From Methylophaga thalassica MP (GTDB lineage: Bacteria; Pseudomonadota; Gammaproteobacteria; Nitrosococcales; Methylophagaceae): DNA of 64,000 bases. Where the stretch lies: contig NZ_AFIG01000001.1 in NCBI RefSeq assembly GCF_000214595.1, positions 620,001-684,000 of the forward strand, given 5' to 3'. This document shows, one piece after another, positions 27,683-37,832 of the stretch; positions within the stretch are counted from its first letter, which is position 1; every line of letters begins with the position of its first letter. Made by a program: the position numbers and the translations under genes. Under the pieces are notes generated by a model. That model worked only from the letters and a program-made list of their open reading frames with translations, made no database searches and had not been told where the DNA came from.

Positions 27683-28534
27683 ATGATGTTGAAATTCAGC
27701 AAAATGCATGGTTTAGGCAATGATTTCATTGTGATTAATGCCATACAGCAAAAAGTAGAACTGACCACTGAGCAGATTCGTTTTATGGCGGATAGGCATT
27801 TTGGTATCGGTTGTGACCAGCTTTTGCTGGTTGAAAAAGCATCATCATCAGATGTGGATTTTCGTTACCGGATTTTTAATGCGGATGGTGGTGAAGTTTC
27901 ACAATGTGGAAATGGTGCGCGTTGTTTTGCTCGCTATGTCCGTGATTATGGTTTAACAACCAAAGATACCATTGCTGTAGAGACCGCTTCAGGCATCATT
28001 TATCCGACAATCCAGACTGATGGACTGGTCAGCGTTGATATGGGTAAACCCGTTTTTGCACCGGAAAAAGTGCCGTTTATTGCTGAATCAGAAGCGCTTA
28101 CCTACCTGATCGATGTCCCGGATTACGATAAAGTCGAAATTGCCAGCGTCTCAATGGGTAATCCGCACGCAGTGATGCTGGTGGACAATGTCGACACTGC
28201 TGCGGTAGAAAAAATAGGTCCTGCCATGGAGTCTCATACACGTTTTCCAGAACGTGTGAATGTTGGCTTCATGCAACTTGTGAACTCAGAAACGATTCGG
28301 TTGCGTGTTTTTGAGCGTGGTTCGGGTGAAACGACAGCTTGTGGTACAGGGGCTTGTGCCGCAGTCGTAACGGGGATTCGCCGAGGATTATTAGCCAGAG
28401 ATGTGACTGTCTCTTTACCAGGAGGGCAGTTGCACATTAGCTGGCCAGATGAAAATGCCTCTGTATGGATGACCGGCCCTGCAGAGCATGTATTTGACGG
28501 AGAAATTGCGTGGTCGACACTACAACAGATTTAA
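27683..28534 (+). CDS. dapF: Diaminopimelate epimerase
   Basis: The 283-residue enzyme interconverts LL- and meso-diaminopimelate for lysine and peptidoglycan. Both catalytic cysteines are present, in [13 protein letters not shown] and in [14 protein letters not shown]. The N-terminal [13 protein letters not shown] is the family signature. Two adjacent ATG codons (27683, 27686) could start it. The end overlaps the next gene by 25 bases. Confidence 0.97.
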   Translation: MMLKFSKMHGLGNDFIVINAIQQKVELTTEQIRFMADRHFGIGCDQLLLVEKASSSDVDFRYRIFNADGGEVSQCGNGARCFARYVRDYGLTTKDTIAVETASGIIYPTIQTDGLVSVDMGKPVFAPEKVPFIAESEALTYLIDVPDYDKVEIASVSMGNPHAVMLVDNVDTAAVEKIGPAMESHTRFPERVNVGFMQLVNSETIRLRVFERGSGETTACGTGACAAVVTGIRRGLLARDVTVSLPGGQLHISWPDENASVWMTGPAEHVFDGEIAWSTLQQI

Positions 28535-29220
28535 CACTGGAACAGATTGAACAGTATTTAGAGGCCCACCCCGATCTGTTTCTTGAGCAGCCTCATCTGC
28601 TAGAGTCGCTGAACCTTAACAGCTCTCCGGAAGGGACGATTTCCCTTGCCCAGAGACAAACTCAACGTTTACAAGAGAAAAACCAACAGTTAAATGAGCA
28701 GTTACATGCTCTGATAGACAATGCACACAGTAATGCTGCGCTAGAAAAGCGTGTACATAATTTATGTTTAAGTGTCATGGATGCGGTGGATTTGGCCGAT
28801 CTGATTAACTTAATCCAGACCGAGCTAAAACAGGAGTTTGCAGCGGATGATGTTGCGCTAAGACTGTTTTATCAGGGGCAGCACAAACTTGATTTGCCTC
28901 AGGTTGCAGCAAATGTGTCACAGCTTCATGCTGATGATAAAAAACTACGTATTTTTGATAATTTGTTTACCAAACAGGAACCCGTGTGTGGTCGACTGAC
29001 AAAAGCACAGAAAGGGCTATTGTTTGATGAGCGCGCAGAGGCAATTAACTCTGTTGCCTGCCTGCCTTTAGGGCATCAACCTTGTGCGGGCTTATTGGCC
29101 ATTGGCAGTGTTGATGCTAACCGGTTTCACGCGGATATGGCCACCGATTATCTGAGTTTTTTAGGTGAAGTGGTGATGCGAGTGATTAGACAACATACTC
29201 ACCAACAGCATGCGCAATGA
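28510..29220 (+). CDS. DUF484 family protein
   Basis: The 236-residue cytoplasmic protein has the DUF484 start ([19 protein letters not shown]), a coiled-coil stretch (about 45-85, rich in Gln and Glu) and a GAF-like C-terminal half ending in [14 protein letters not shown]. The biochemical role is unknown. The gene lies between dapF and xerC as in E. coli and Pseudomonas. It starts with GTG 28510 inside dapF and overlaps xerC by 11 bases, so translation is coupled. Confidence 0.92.
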   Translation: MVDTTTDLTLEQIEQYLEAHPDLFLEQPHLLESLNLNSSPEGTISLAQRQTQRLQEKNQQLNEQLHALIDNAHSNAALEKRVHNLCLSVMDAVDLADLINLIQTELKQEFAADDVALRLFYQGQHKLDLPQVAANVSQLHADDKKLRIFDNLFTKQEPVCGRLTKAQKGLLFDERAEAINSVACLPLGHQPCAGLLAIGSVDANRFHADMATDYLSFLGEVVMRVIRQHTHQQHAQ

Positions 29221-30121
29221 GATAATCAATCCGATAGACGATTTTCTCGACAATTTGTCGTTGCAGCGTCGTCTGTCGGAGCATACGGTGAGTAACTATC
29301 GCCGGGACTTGCTCCAGCTTGCTGAATATGTCGAGCAACAAAACATCTCAGACTGGACCGTGCTTAAATCCAGTCAGCTCAGACAGTTCATTGCTTTTTT
29401 GCATAGAAAAGGACTGTCTGGCCGGACCATCCAGCGAATGTTGTCTTCGATACGTTCCTTTTATCAATTTCTTATCAAATTTGGTTTGGCTGAGAGTAAT
29501 CCGGCTAAAGCGGTTCAAGCCCCAAAAAGTGAAAAAAGATTGCCATCAACATTGGATGTTGATCAGATGAATGCCTTACTGGACAACACACGTCCCGATA
29601 CCTTTGTCGCAGCAAGAGACAGAGCCATAATGGAATTGTTTTATTCCTCAGGCTTACGTTTAGCCGAGCTGGCTGCACTGGAATTACGAGATATCGATTT
29701 TGGTGATCATTTGGTTCATGTCACCGGTAAGGGGAATAAAGACCGTGTCTGTCCTTTCGGTGGCAAAGCCTTGGCAGCACTGAAGGACTGGTTAGATAAA
29801 CGCGATCAGCTGGGTTTTTTTGACCAGCCAGCCGTGTTTATTACCCAACAAGGACGACGTTTAGGGGTACGTTCCATCCAAAAACGATTGAGCTACTGGG
29901 GTAAAAAACAAGGGATTTCTGATCGTGTTCACCCACACAGATTAAGACATGCTTTTGCTTCGCATATGCTTGAAGCCAGTGGTGATTTACGTGCGGTGCA
30001 GGAGTTGCTCGGGCATGCCGATATCAGTACGACACAGATTTATACTCATGTGGATTTTCAGCATCTTGCTAAGGTGTATGATTCGGCTCATCCGCGAGCG
30101 AAAAAGCGTTCAGACTCCTAA
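29210..30121 (+). CDS. xerC: Site-specific tyrosine recombinase XerC
   Basis: The 303-residue recombinase works with XerD at dif to resolve chromosome dimers. The SAM-like core-binding domain (about 1-100) is followed by the catalytic domain with Arg in SSGLRLAEL, Lys in TGKGNKDR, HPHRLRH, the LGHADIST box and the nucleophile Tyr in QIYTHV. It ends the lptM-lysA-dapF-DUF484-xerC run. The structured noncoding region follows. Confidence 0.96.
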   Translation: MRNEIINPIDDFLDNLSLQRRLSEHTVSNYRRDLLQLAEYVEQQNISDWTVLKSSQLRQFIAFLHRKGLSGRTIQRMLSSIRSFYQFLIKFGLAESNPAKAVQAPKSEKRLPSTLDVDQMNALLDNTRPDTFVAARDRAIMELFYSSGLRLAELAALELRDIDFGDHLVHVTGKGNKDRVCPFGGKALAALKDWLDKRDQLGFFDQPAVFITQQGRRLGVRSIQKRLSYWGKKQGISDRVHPHRLRHAFASHMLEASGDLRAVQELLGHADISTTQIYTHVDFQHLAKVYDSAHPRAKKRSDS

Positions 30122-30249
30122 ATATAATCACTATTTATCGTCTAAGTCTGACTTTATAAATAAAATCCAATTTAACATCAGTTGCTGACTAGTAATATTA
30201 TTTTGAGTTAATCGCCGTACATTTACATTGATATCGCTGCCGCAAGGCA

Positions 30250-30696
30250 TTCATTTATTTTGCATGCCCAAAATAAACGAACCAAACAAAAGGGCACCCG
30301 ATATTGCCTTTTCTCTAAAAATTCACTGCATTTTATGGCGTGGACACCAACTCGCTGCGCTCAAACACGTGCCCACTTAATCCATAAAATACAGCGAATT
30401 TTTAGCGGCAATAGACGGGAAAATGGGGCTTTTCTAATCCCCCGTTTGTGCTGACGAGGAGTGACATTTATTCAGGTCTGAGGGAGGCTAGTGTTTGATT
30501 CGTGGCATCCATGCCACTCACCCTTTGGGCGCCATCGGCGTCCAAATTTGTTCCAGACAAATTTGTGAGCGTAGCGAGTTTTAGCCGACCGCCTGAATCA
30601 ATGTTATGACGAGTGAAGCCGCAGGCCAGCACTGTGGAGTGCCCTAGGGTTGTTAGGGAAATGGGCAAACATTTCCCTGACTCGCCATTAAGGCGA
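30250..30696. repeat. Densely structured noncoding element between xerC and polA
   Basis: This 608-bp gap has no credible gene. It contains many inverted repeats: arms 30250-30261/30270-30281 (11 of 12 match); 24-nt arms 30315-30338/30382-30405 (22 of 24 match), extended outward by CCCGAT-like and GGCAAT-like pairing; 30502-30508/30511-30517 (perfect 7 bp); 30543-30551/30557-30565 (perfect 9 bp); 30642-30646/30654-30658; 30656-30663/30670-30677 (perfect 8 bp); and 30682-30686/30692-30696. The short open frames crossing it have no family resemblance. Similar GGGTGCCC-type stretches recur in other gammaproteobacteria as I recall, so this may be a copy of a dispersed repeat family. The remaining 30122-30249 is AT-rich with nothing I can name. 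Confidence 0.6.
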
Positions 30697-30729
30697 AAAC
30701 TAGAAGAGCTTTAATTAGGCAAATAAAAC

Positions 30730-33480
30730 TTAATGTGCCTGCTCCCAGTTATCACCCACACCAATCCCGACTTCCAGCGGCACTTTTAATTCTGCAGCCT
30801 TAATCATAAAGTCTTCGATAGTGTTTTTTGCCATATCAAGCTGGTCTTTCGGTACTTCAAACACTAACTCATCGTGTACTTGCATGATCATTTTGATGCC
30901 AGTATCGGCGTTAGATAACCAAGTATGGATATCAATCATGGCGCGTTTGATGATGTCAGCAGCGCTACCCTGCATCGGGGCATTAATCGCTGTACGTTCG
31001 GCATATTGGCGGCGCATACCATTACTGGAGTTAATTTCTGGTAGGTACAGACGGCGTCCAAAGATGGTTTCAACATAACCCTGATCTTTGGCCTGCTGGC
31101 GGGTGTTATCCATATACTGACGAACACCGGGGTAACGTTCAAAATACACATTCATATAGTCCGCAGCCTGATGACGCTCGATGCCGAGTTGACGGGAAAG
31201 GCCGTGAGCTGACATGCCATAAATCAGGCCAAAATTAATGGCTTTAGCGCTGCGACGTTGATCGCTGGTGACTTCTTCTAATGCGACGCCAAATATTTCT
31301 GAAGCGGTATGGCGGTGAATGTCTTCACCATTGGCAAAGGCATTGAGTAAGCTTTTATCACCTGATAAGTGCGCCATAATTCGCAGTTCAATTTGTGAAT
31401 AATCCGCTGCCAATAAAACATAACTATCAGAAGCAACAAAGGCTTCACGAATGCGGCGACCATTCTCACTACGAATAGGAATATTCTGTAAATTGGGATC
31501 CGATGAGGATAATCGTCCAGTAGCGGTGACGGCCTGATGATACGAAGTGTGTACTCGCCCACTGGATTTATTGACCTGCAATGGCAGCTTGTCGGTATAA
31601 GTGGATTTCAGTTTGCTGAGTCCACGGTATTGCATAATGATTTGTGGCAGTTCATAACCTTCATCTGCTAATTCTTGTAAGACTTCCTCTGCCGTTGATG
31701 GCTGACCTTTAGGCGTTTTCTTTTTCACGGGTAATTGCTGTTTCTCGTAAAGAATTTCCTGCAATTGTTTTGGTGAACCCAGATTAAATTTCTGACCAGC
31801 AACGGTGTATGCCTGTTCTTCGAGATCGGCAATTTGTCTGGCCATATTGTCGCTTTGTTGTTGCAGCATCCAGATATCAATATTGACGCCATTACGTTCA
31901 AGTGTATTCAATACTGGCAATAATGGCATTTCCAGCTCTTTATAGACCTTGGCGAGAGAAGGAATCTTTTCAATTTTTGGCCAGAGTGTCTGATGGAGTT
32001 GTAAGGTGATATCAGCATCTTCAGCCGCATATGGCGACGCTTGTTCTATGCCAATTTCATTGAAGGTAAGCTGTTTTTTACCCTTGCCGGCAATGTCTTC
32101 AAAGTGAATGGTGTCTCGGCCCAGATATTTTTGCGCTAAGGAATCCATATCATGTCGTGTGGCCGTACTATCAAGCACGTAGGACTCGAGCATGGTGTCA
32201 TGAGCAATCCCTTGCAGGTCAATGCCATGGTTGAGTAAAACATGTCGATCGTATTTCAGATTTTGGCCGACTTTGAGGTGCTTAGGGCTTTCGAGTAAGG
32301 GTTTGAGATCATGCATAATTTCATCAAAGTCCAATTGGTCTGGTGCGCCTGGATAGTCATGTTTTAACGGTAAATAAGCGGCTTCACCTGCTTTCACGGC
32401 AAACGACACACCGACAATTCTGGCATCAAGATAATCAAGACTGGTGGTTTCCGTATCAAAAGCAAATAAATCGGCTTTTTGCAGTTTGTCTAACCAGGCC
32501 TGCCATTGCTGTTGTTCAAGAATCGTTTCGTAATGTTGCTCAGTGGTGTTTTTACTTGCTTCTGCGATAGCATCGTTACCTGATATGGAGGCACTTTCAG
32601 ACGATTGTAATTCGCTTATCCAACTGCGGAATTCCAGTTTTTTAAACAATTCAAGCAGTGCTTCAGTGTCTTGAGGCTGATTTTTAATGTCTTCAAGATG
32701 AATATCTAATTCAACATCACATTTTATTGTGGCGAGTTGATAACTTAGATCAGCCATTTCTTTATTTTCAGCCAGTTTTTCCGGCATTTTTTTCGCACCG
32801 CGAAAATCAAGCTCACGAACCGCTTCCAGATTGGCGTAAATATCTTTCAGGCTGCCTAGGTTTTGTAACAGACTCAATGCCGTTTTTTCACCGACACCGG
32901 GCACACCGGGAATGTTATCCACCTTGTCGCCCATTAATGCCAGAAAGTCGATAATCAGTTCTGGTGGCAGACCAAACTTTTCTTTCACACCTTCGATATC
33001 TAGCACGGTTTCTGTCATGGTATTCACCAGTGTGACATGCTGGTTAACCAACTGCGCCATATCTTTGTCACCCGTACTGATCACAACATCCAGGCCTTTT
33101 TCAGTGGCCTGACGTGCAAATGTGCCAATGACATCATCTGCCTCGACCCCATCAATGACCAGTAGTGGCAGGCCCATCGCTTTAATAATGTCGTGTACAG
33201 GCTGCACTTGCGAACGTAAGCCATCCGGCATCGGCGGACGCTGCGCCTTATATTCAGCAAAAAGTTCATCACGGAAGGTTTTGCCTTTCGCATCAAAGAT
33301 GACGGCAATTGGACTATTGGGATAATCGGCCAGTAATCGACGTAACATTGCGGTCACGCCTCTGACAGCCCCAGTTGGTTCACCGGCGGAGTTTCGGAGA
33401 TCGGCTTTGAACATGGCATGAAATGCGCGATAAAGGTAAGAAGAACCGTCGACCAGAACGAAAGGGGCAGATTGACTCAT
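30730..33480 (-). CDS. polA: DNA polymerase I
   Basis: The 916-residue enzyme has all three domains: 5'-3' exonuclease (1-290; [26 protein letters not shown]), 3'-5' proofreading exonuclease (about 325-515; [11 protein letters not shown] and [11 protein letters not shown], acidic residues kept, so proofreading is expected) and polymerase (about 520-916; motif [13 protein letters not shown], motif [15 protein letters not shown], motif [12 protein letters not shown]). It fills gaps in repair and removes Okazaki primers. Its 3' end faces the structured element at 30250-30696. Confidence 0.97.
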   Translation of the reverse strand: MSQSAPFVLVDGSSYLYRAFHAMFKADLRNSAGEPTGAVRGVTAMLRRLLADYPNSPIAVIFDAKGKTFRDELFAEYKAQRPPMPDGLRSQVQPVHDIIKAMGLPLLVIDGVEADDVIGTFARQATEKGLDVVISTGDKDMAQLVNQHVTLVNTMTETVLDIEGVKEKFGLPPELIIDFLALMGDKVDNIPGVPGVGEKTALSLLQNLGSLKDIYANLEAVRELDFRGAKKMPEKLAENKEMADLSYQLATIKCDVELDIHLEDIKNQPQDTEALLELFKKLEFRSWISELQSSESASISGNDAIAEASKNTTEQHYETILEQQQWQAWLDKLQKADLFAFDTETTSLDYLDARIVGVSFAVKAGEAAYLPLKHDYPGAPDQLDFDEIMHDLKPLLESPKHLKVGQNLKYDRHVLLNHGIDLQGIAHDTMLESYVLDSTATRHDMDSLAQKYLGRDTIHFEDIAGKGKKQLTFNEIGIEQASPYAAEDADITLQLHQTLWPKIEKIPSLAKVYKELEMPLLPVLNTLERNGVNIDIWMLQQQSDNMARQIADLEEQAYTVAGQKFNLGSPKQLQEILYEKQQLPVKKKTPKGQPSTAEEVLQELADEGYELPQIIMQYRGLSKLKSTYTDKLPLQVNKSSGRVHTSYHQAVTATGRLSSSDPNLQNIPIRSENGRRIREAFVASDSYVLLAADYSQIELRIMAHLSGDKSLLNAFANGEDIHRHTASEIFGVALEEVTSDQRRSAKAINFGLIYGMSAHGLSRQLGIERHQAADYMNVYFERYPGVRQYMDNTRQQAKDQGYVETIFGRRLYLPEINSSNGMRRQYAERTAINAPMQGSAADIIKRAMIDIHTWLSNADTGIKMIMQVHDELVFEVPKDQLDMAKNTIEDFMIKAAELKVPLEVGIGVGDNWEQAH

Positions 33481-33575
33481 AAGTTATAACGACCAATTGG
33501 ATAATAGGGAACAGACTGCTTTTCTCCAAGCAGCGGAAATGCTATCTTTAGTGCCAAATGACACGGAGCATCCAC

Positions 33576-33908
33576 ATGTTTAACAAATTCGCTATTGTAT
33601 GCGCAGTTACCCTGGTAATGACAACCCAAGTTTGGGCAGATGAAAAATCAGTGATGGAAAAACCACCTGTGATTCCTGAGCCATTACAAAGCGGTGAAAG
33701 CATGGAGCCCGATATTAATATTATTCAGGAAGATGACCGTACGGTTGAAGAATATCGTATGAACGGTCAACTTTATATGATTAAAGTCACGCCATCTATC
33801 GGCAAACCTTATTACTTGATGGATTCTGATGGTGACGGTTCTCTGGAGACAAAAAGCTTTGAGCTGGACTCTGGTGCCGTGCCAAACTGGATTCTATTGG
33901 AGTGGTAA
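33576..33908 (+). CDS. DUF2782 family exported protein
   Basis: The 110-residue protein has a signal peptide (about 1-21, ending in QVWA) and the DUF2782 core: DINIIQEDDRTVEEYRMNGQ, YMIKVTP, PYYLMDSDGDG and WILLEW. The family has no known function and often lies between polA and thrB, as here. ATG 33576 is preceded by CGGAGC; the in-frame ATG at 33558 is less likely. Confidence 0.88.
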   Translation: MFNKFAIVCAVTLVMTTQVWADEKSVMEKPPVIPEPLQSGESMEPDINIIQEDDRTVEEYRMNGQLYMIKVTPSIGKPYYLMDSDGDGSLETKSFELDSGAVPNWILLEW

Positions 33909-33934
33909 GTCGTTTATTTATCTGAGTTCTTTTA

Positions 33935-34882
33935 ATGTCAGTTTATACTGAAGTCGAGCGCGACGATTTAGTCGCGTTTCTAAGTGATTATTCGGTCGGA
34001 GAATTGGTGTCCTATCAGGGCATCAGTGACGGCATCGAGAATACCAATTATTTTGTCACCACAAGCAAAGGTGAGTATGTGCTCACTTTATTTGAGCAAC
34101 ACACCTTTGGTGAGTTAGCGTATTTTCTAGATGTGATGACGTTTTTCTACATGAACGACATTCCTTCTGCCCATCCTGAAGCGGATAGTCAGGGGCATTA
34201 TCTCAAAAAATTGTGCGGTAAACCCGCGGCTTTAGTTGTGCGATTACCTGGTAGAGGTGTCAATGCCACCGCCACCATTGAACAATGCGCACAAATTGGT
34301 GCTGTGATGGCTGATATGCATTTAGTTGGACAGTCGTTTCAATCACGACGGCCTTCTGAACGCGGCCCTGAGTGGCGGCAGCAAACGGCACAACAGCTAT
34401 TGCCTCAGTTGGATGATGAAAGAACGAGCATATTGGAAAATGAACTTGCTCATCAGCAAGGTTATGCGACGTTAGGTCTCCCTGAAGGGGTTACGCATTC
34501 AGACTTGTTTCGTGACAATGCTTTATTTGAAGGTAACAAACTAAGTGGCATTATCGACTTTTACTTTGCCAGTGATGAATATTTACTTTATGACTTGGCT
34601 GTTGCCGTTAATGACTGGTGTGTCGGTGAGGATGGTTTACCCGAAGCCACACGTTATCAGTCGCTTATGACACACTACCTGCAGAAAAGGGCATTAACAG
34701 AATCTGAGCAGGCTAACTGGAATATGGTTTGTCGGGCAGCAGCACTGCGTTTCTGGCTGTCTCGATTACAGGATCAACTCTTTCCCCGTGAAGGTGAGCT
34801 GACTCAAATTAAAAACCCGGATGCGTTTTTATCCATTCTCAAGTATCACCGTGAGCATCCTCTAACGCTGGATTTTAACTAA
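33935..34882 (+). CDS. thrB: Homoserine kinase (APH-fold type)
   Basis: The 315-residue kinase phosphorylates homoserine in threonine synthesis. It belongs to the aminoglycoside-phosphotransferase-like ThrB type, not the GHMP type of E. coli. The start MSVYTEVERDDLVAFL is typical; GIENTNYFVTTSKGEYVLTLFE forms the ATP lobe, and HSDLFRDNALF is the catalytic loop with the later metal Asp in GIIDFYFAS. It lies 26 bp after DUF2782 and 7 bp before waaC. Confidence 0.93.
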   Translation: MSVYTEVERDDLVAFLSDYSVGELVSYQGISDGIENTNYFVTTSKGEYVLTLFEQHTFGELAYFLDVMTFFYMNDIPSAHPEADSQGHYLKKLCGKPAALVVRLPGRGVNATATIEQCAQIGAVMADMHLVGQSFQSRRPSERGPEWRQQTAQQLLPQLDDERTSILENELAHQQGYATLGLPEGVTHSDLFRDNALFEGNKLSGIIDFYFASDEYLLYDLAVAVNDWCVGEDGLPEATRYQSLMTHYLQKRALTESEQANWNMVCRAAALRFWLSRLQDQLFPREGELTQIKNPDAFLSILKYHREHPLTLDFN

Positions 34883-34889
34883 ACAGCTG

Positions 34890-35927
34890 ATGCGCGTTCT
34901 GATAATTAAACTGACTTCAATGGGCGATCTGATGCATGCTCTGCCGGCGCTCACTGATGCCGCTCAAGTATTCCCAGATATTGAATTTGATTGGGTGGTT
35001 GATAGTGCTTTTGCCGCCGTACCGCAGTGGCATCCTCGTGTAAAACGTGTCATCACCACATCACATCGGCGCTGGCGTCAGAATTGGTTCGGTCATTTGT
35101 TCAATGGCGAGATTGGACATTTTTATAAAGCATTAAATCTCGATGACTATGACCTTGTGATTGATATGCAAAACAATCTGAAAAGTGCGTTGGTCAGCCT
35201 GTTAAGAAAGGGCCCTGTTGCGGGTCTGGATAAATACAGTTGTCGTGAGAAGCCAGCTTATCTAGCCTACCGTCATAAAATCAATGTGAATCCTAACCAA
35301 CACGCGGTTGAGCGTATGCGTCAGATCATGGCGAAAGCCCTTGATTATCCGCAGCCTGACACTGAGCCAGACTACGGTGTGGATTTAGCGCATTGCCAGT
35401 TGCCGCAATTAGCATTTGAGTTACCCAAAAAGTATGTGATGCTGGTTCACAATGCGAGCTGGTTAACTAAATTATGGCCAGTGCAACATTGGCAGGCGCT
35501 CACATTAAAAGCCGTTGAGGCTGGGTATTCTGTGGTGATTCCATCAGGGAATGATGAAGAGTATCAACGTGCATTGCAGATTGCCGCTGTGAGTGACCAT
35601 GCTTATACCTTGCCCCGGTTACCACTTGATAATGTCGTGGCTATTATGCAAGGCGCAAAAGCGGCTCTCTGTAGCGATACTGGTCTTGCGCATATGGCCG
35701 CGATGATGGATAAACCGGCGATTACCTTATATGGCTCAACAGATACCCATCTGATTGGTACCGCCGGTCATAATCAGCAACACTTGATTACAGGAATGTC
35801 GTGTTCACCTTGTTATAAACGTCGTTGCCCTTTGCCAGAGGCGAAATCCGGTATGCCGGTGTGTATGGCTGAGATGCAACCAGACCAAGTCTGGAATAGA
35901 CTCGCTGCCGTTTTACAAGCACAATAA
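34890..35927 (+). CDS. waaC: LPS heptosyltransferase I
   Basis: The 345-residue GT9 glycosyltransferase adds the first L-glycero-D-manno-heptose to Kdo2-lipid A. The N-terminus has LIKLTSMGDLMHALPAL, and the sugar-nucleotide half has HNASWLTKLWPVQHW, SDTGLAHMAAMMDKPAITLYG and a closing CSPCYKRRCP cysteine cluster. It opens the LPS core island, 38 bp before hldE, whose product makes its donor ADP-heptose. Confidence 0.93.
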   Translation: MRVLIIKLTSMGDLMHALPALTDAAQVFPDIEFDWVVDSAFAAVPQWHPRVKRVITTSHRRWRQNWFGHLFNGEIGHFYKALNLDDYDLVIDMQNNLKSALVSLLRKGPVAGLDKYSCREKPAYLAYRHKINVNPNQHAVERMRQIMAKALDYPQPDTEPDYGVDLAHCQLPQLAFELPKKYVMLVHNASWLTKLWPVQHWQALTLKAVEAGYSVVIPSGNDEEYQRALQIAAVSDHAYTLPRLPLDNVVAIMQGAKAALCSDTGLAHMAAMMDKPAITLYGSTDTHLIGTAGHNQQHLITGMSCSPCYKRRCPLPEAKSGMPVCMAEMQPDQVWNRLAAVLQAQ

Positions 35928-35965
35928 CGCCTCTGACTTCTATTCTGGCGTGATAAAACCGCATT

Positions 35966-37408
35966 ATGAAATTTGATTTTCCTGAATTCCATCAAGCTCG
36001 CATTGCTGTTATTGGTGACTTGATGCTCGATCGTTTTTACTATGGCAAAGCTAGCCGTATTTCACCTGAAGCCCCGGTGCCGGTAGTGAATGTGGACCGC
36101 TTGGAAGATGTGCCGGGCGGCGCGGCTAACGTAGCCATGAATATTGCTTCGCTTGGTGCGCAATGCAATATTACGGGCATTACCGGTGCCGATGAAGCCG
36201 CCAATGTTCTCAAACAAAAACTTCATGCGGTGGGTGTGAATTGTCTGTTCCATCAAGCCGCTCATGCCTGCACAATTATCAAATCGCGAGTTATTAGCAG
36301 TCATCAACAACTGATTCGTCTCGACTTTGAAAAACGCTTTACTGAACAAGTGGCTCAGGATATGGAGCACTTAGCAGAGCATGTCACTGACAATGCGAAA
36401 GTGATTGTCCTGTCAGACTATAACAAGGGCACCTTAGCTCACCCTCAGTACTGGATTGAAAAAGCCAGAAACAAGCAAATTACCGTACTGGTTGATCCTA
36501 AAGGCGATGACTTTACTAAATATCGTGGCGCCGATCTGATTACACCGAATATGAGTGAATTTGAAGCGGTTGTCGGTGCAGTAGAATCAGAACAGGATCT
36601 TATCAGTAAAGCGCAGACGCTGATTAAAACACTGAATATTAAAGCGATTCTGATTACTCGTAGTGAACATGGTATGACGCTGGTTCAGGCGGAACAGCCG
36701 GAATTCCACTTACCCGCTATCGCCAAAGAGGTCGCCGACGTCACAGGTGCAGGCGATACCGTGATTTCAACATTAGCCACGGCATTAGCGGCTGGTGTAA
36801 GCCTTGAGCAGGCGGTGACATTAGCTAATGTGGCTGCCAGTATTGTTGTCACAAAACTAGGAACCTCTACGGTCAGTGAACCTGAGCTGCGTCAGGAATA
36901 TGAACGTCATCAGGGCATTAACAACACGGATCACTGTATTGGTGGTGCGGTCACGGTCGAACAGTTAAAAATGGCGGTAGAACAAGCCAAAAAACGTGGT
37001 GAGAAAGTCGTATTTACCAATGGCTGTTTTGATATTTTGCATGCCGGACATGTGACTTATCTACAGCAGGCCAGAGCATTGGGTGACCGCCTGATTGTTG
37101 CTATTAATACCGATGAATCAGTTACAAAATTAAAGGGTGAAGGCCGCCCAATTAATACTGCAGACAGACGCTTAACGGTGCTTGCCGGACTGGCGGATGT
37201 GGACTGGGTGACCTGTTTCCCCGGTGATACACCAGAAGAGTTATTGCGCCTGATTCAACCAGACATTCTGGTGAAAGGGGGCGACTACGACAAACAAGGT
37301 GTCGTTGGCTGGGAAATCGTTGAAGCTTACGGCGGTGAAGTCAAAGTGATGGGGCTGGTGGAAAACTGCTCAACGACGGCTATAGTGAATAAAATATCAG
37401 GCAAGTGA
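35966..37408 (+). CDS. hldE: Bifunctional heptose-7-phosphate kinase / heptose-1-phosphate adenylyltransferase
   Basis: The 480-residue fusion supplies ADP-heptose for the LPS core. The ribokinase-like N-terminal domain (about 1-320) has GGAANVAMNIASLGA and the catalytic DVTGAGDTVIST. The nucleotidyltransferase C-terminal domain (about 340-480) has TNGCFDILHAGHVTYL and VKGGDYDKQ. Both halves are complete and of normal length. The upstream neighbour waaC uses the product. Confidence 0.96.
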   Translation: MKFDFPEFHQARIAVIGDLMLDRFYYGKASRISPEAPVPVVNVDRLEDVPGGAANVAMNIASLGAQCNITGITGADEAANVLKQKLHAVGVNCLFHQAAHACTIIKSRVISSHQQLIRLDFEKRFTEQVAQDMEHLAEHVTDNAKVIVLSDYNKGTLAHPQYWIEKARNKQITVLVDPKGDDFTKYRGADLITPNMSEFEAVVGAVESEQDLISKAQTLIKTLNIKAILITRSEHGMTLVQAEQPEFHLPAIAKEVADVTGAGDTVISTLATALAAGVSLEQAVTLANVAASIVVTKLGTSTVSEPELRQEYERHQGINNTDHCIGGAVTVEQLKMAVEQAKKRGEKVVFTNGCFDILHAGHVTYLQQARALGDRLIVAINTDESVTKLKGEGRPINTADRRLTVLAGLADVDWVTCFPGDTPEELLRLIQPDILVKGGDYDKQGVVGWEIVEAYGGEVKVMGLVENCSTTAIVNKISGK

Positions 37409-37418
37409 TATATGTCCT

Positions 37419-37829
37419 ATGAATGACTTAGTACTGAATATTTTTATAAGCATCATAGTCGGTGTCCTCGCAGGAATTCACTCTGGAATAGTAGTTTCAA
37501 GAATGGCTAAATTTGAGGAGATAAGAAATCAAGTAAAGAAAATCATACTTGGTATAGATTTCATTCAAGAAAGCCATGAAATTAAGTTTTTCATAAAAAA
37601 AGATATCACTGAGTTGTCAGCTTTATCATCAGATTTGTATGCAATGAAACATCCAAAATCTGCAGATTCAGTGGCTCGATTATTCCAAGAAATTAATGAA
37701 TATATCCACAACTATAAGTCATTAAACGCTACTGAAACCATGAACCAGGTCTATACACAGTGGCAAAGAGAATGTCGTCAATTAAGGCCTAATTACAGAG
37801 TTATTTTTAGTCTTAGACTTTGGGTTTAA
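37419..37829 (+). CDS. Unrecognised small protein with N-terminal membrane helix
   Basis: The 136-residue product has one N-terminal membrane helix (about 4-27), with a soluble helical remainder carrying KKDITELSALSSDLYAM. I do not recognise the family. It is clearly richer in A and T than waaC and hldE beside it, which suggests later acquisition or low constraint. The start ATG 37419 lies 10 bp after hldE with no strong ribosome site. It converges with the aldo/keto reductase gene with a 3-bp gap. Confidence 0.55.
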   Translation: MNDLVLNIFISIIVGVLAGIHSGIVVSRMAKFEEIRNQVKKIILGIDFIQESHEIKFFIKKDITELSALSSDLYAMKHPKSADSVARLFQEINEYIHNYKSLNATETMNQVYTQWQRECRQLRPNYRVIFSLRLWV

Positions 37830-37832
37830 TAT

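Noticed and set aside
30260-30668. Short open frames on both strands across the xerC-polA gap
   Set aside because: They run through strong inverted repeats, have no family resemblance, and look like by-products of a repetitive noncoding element.
30122-30729. Spot 42 (spf) RNA gene downstream of polA
   Set aside because: Position is suggestive, but I see no sequence resembling the conserved Spot 42 regions.
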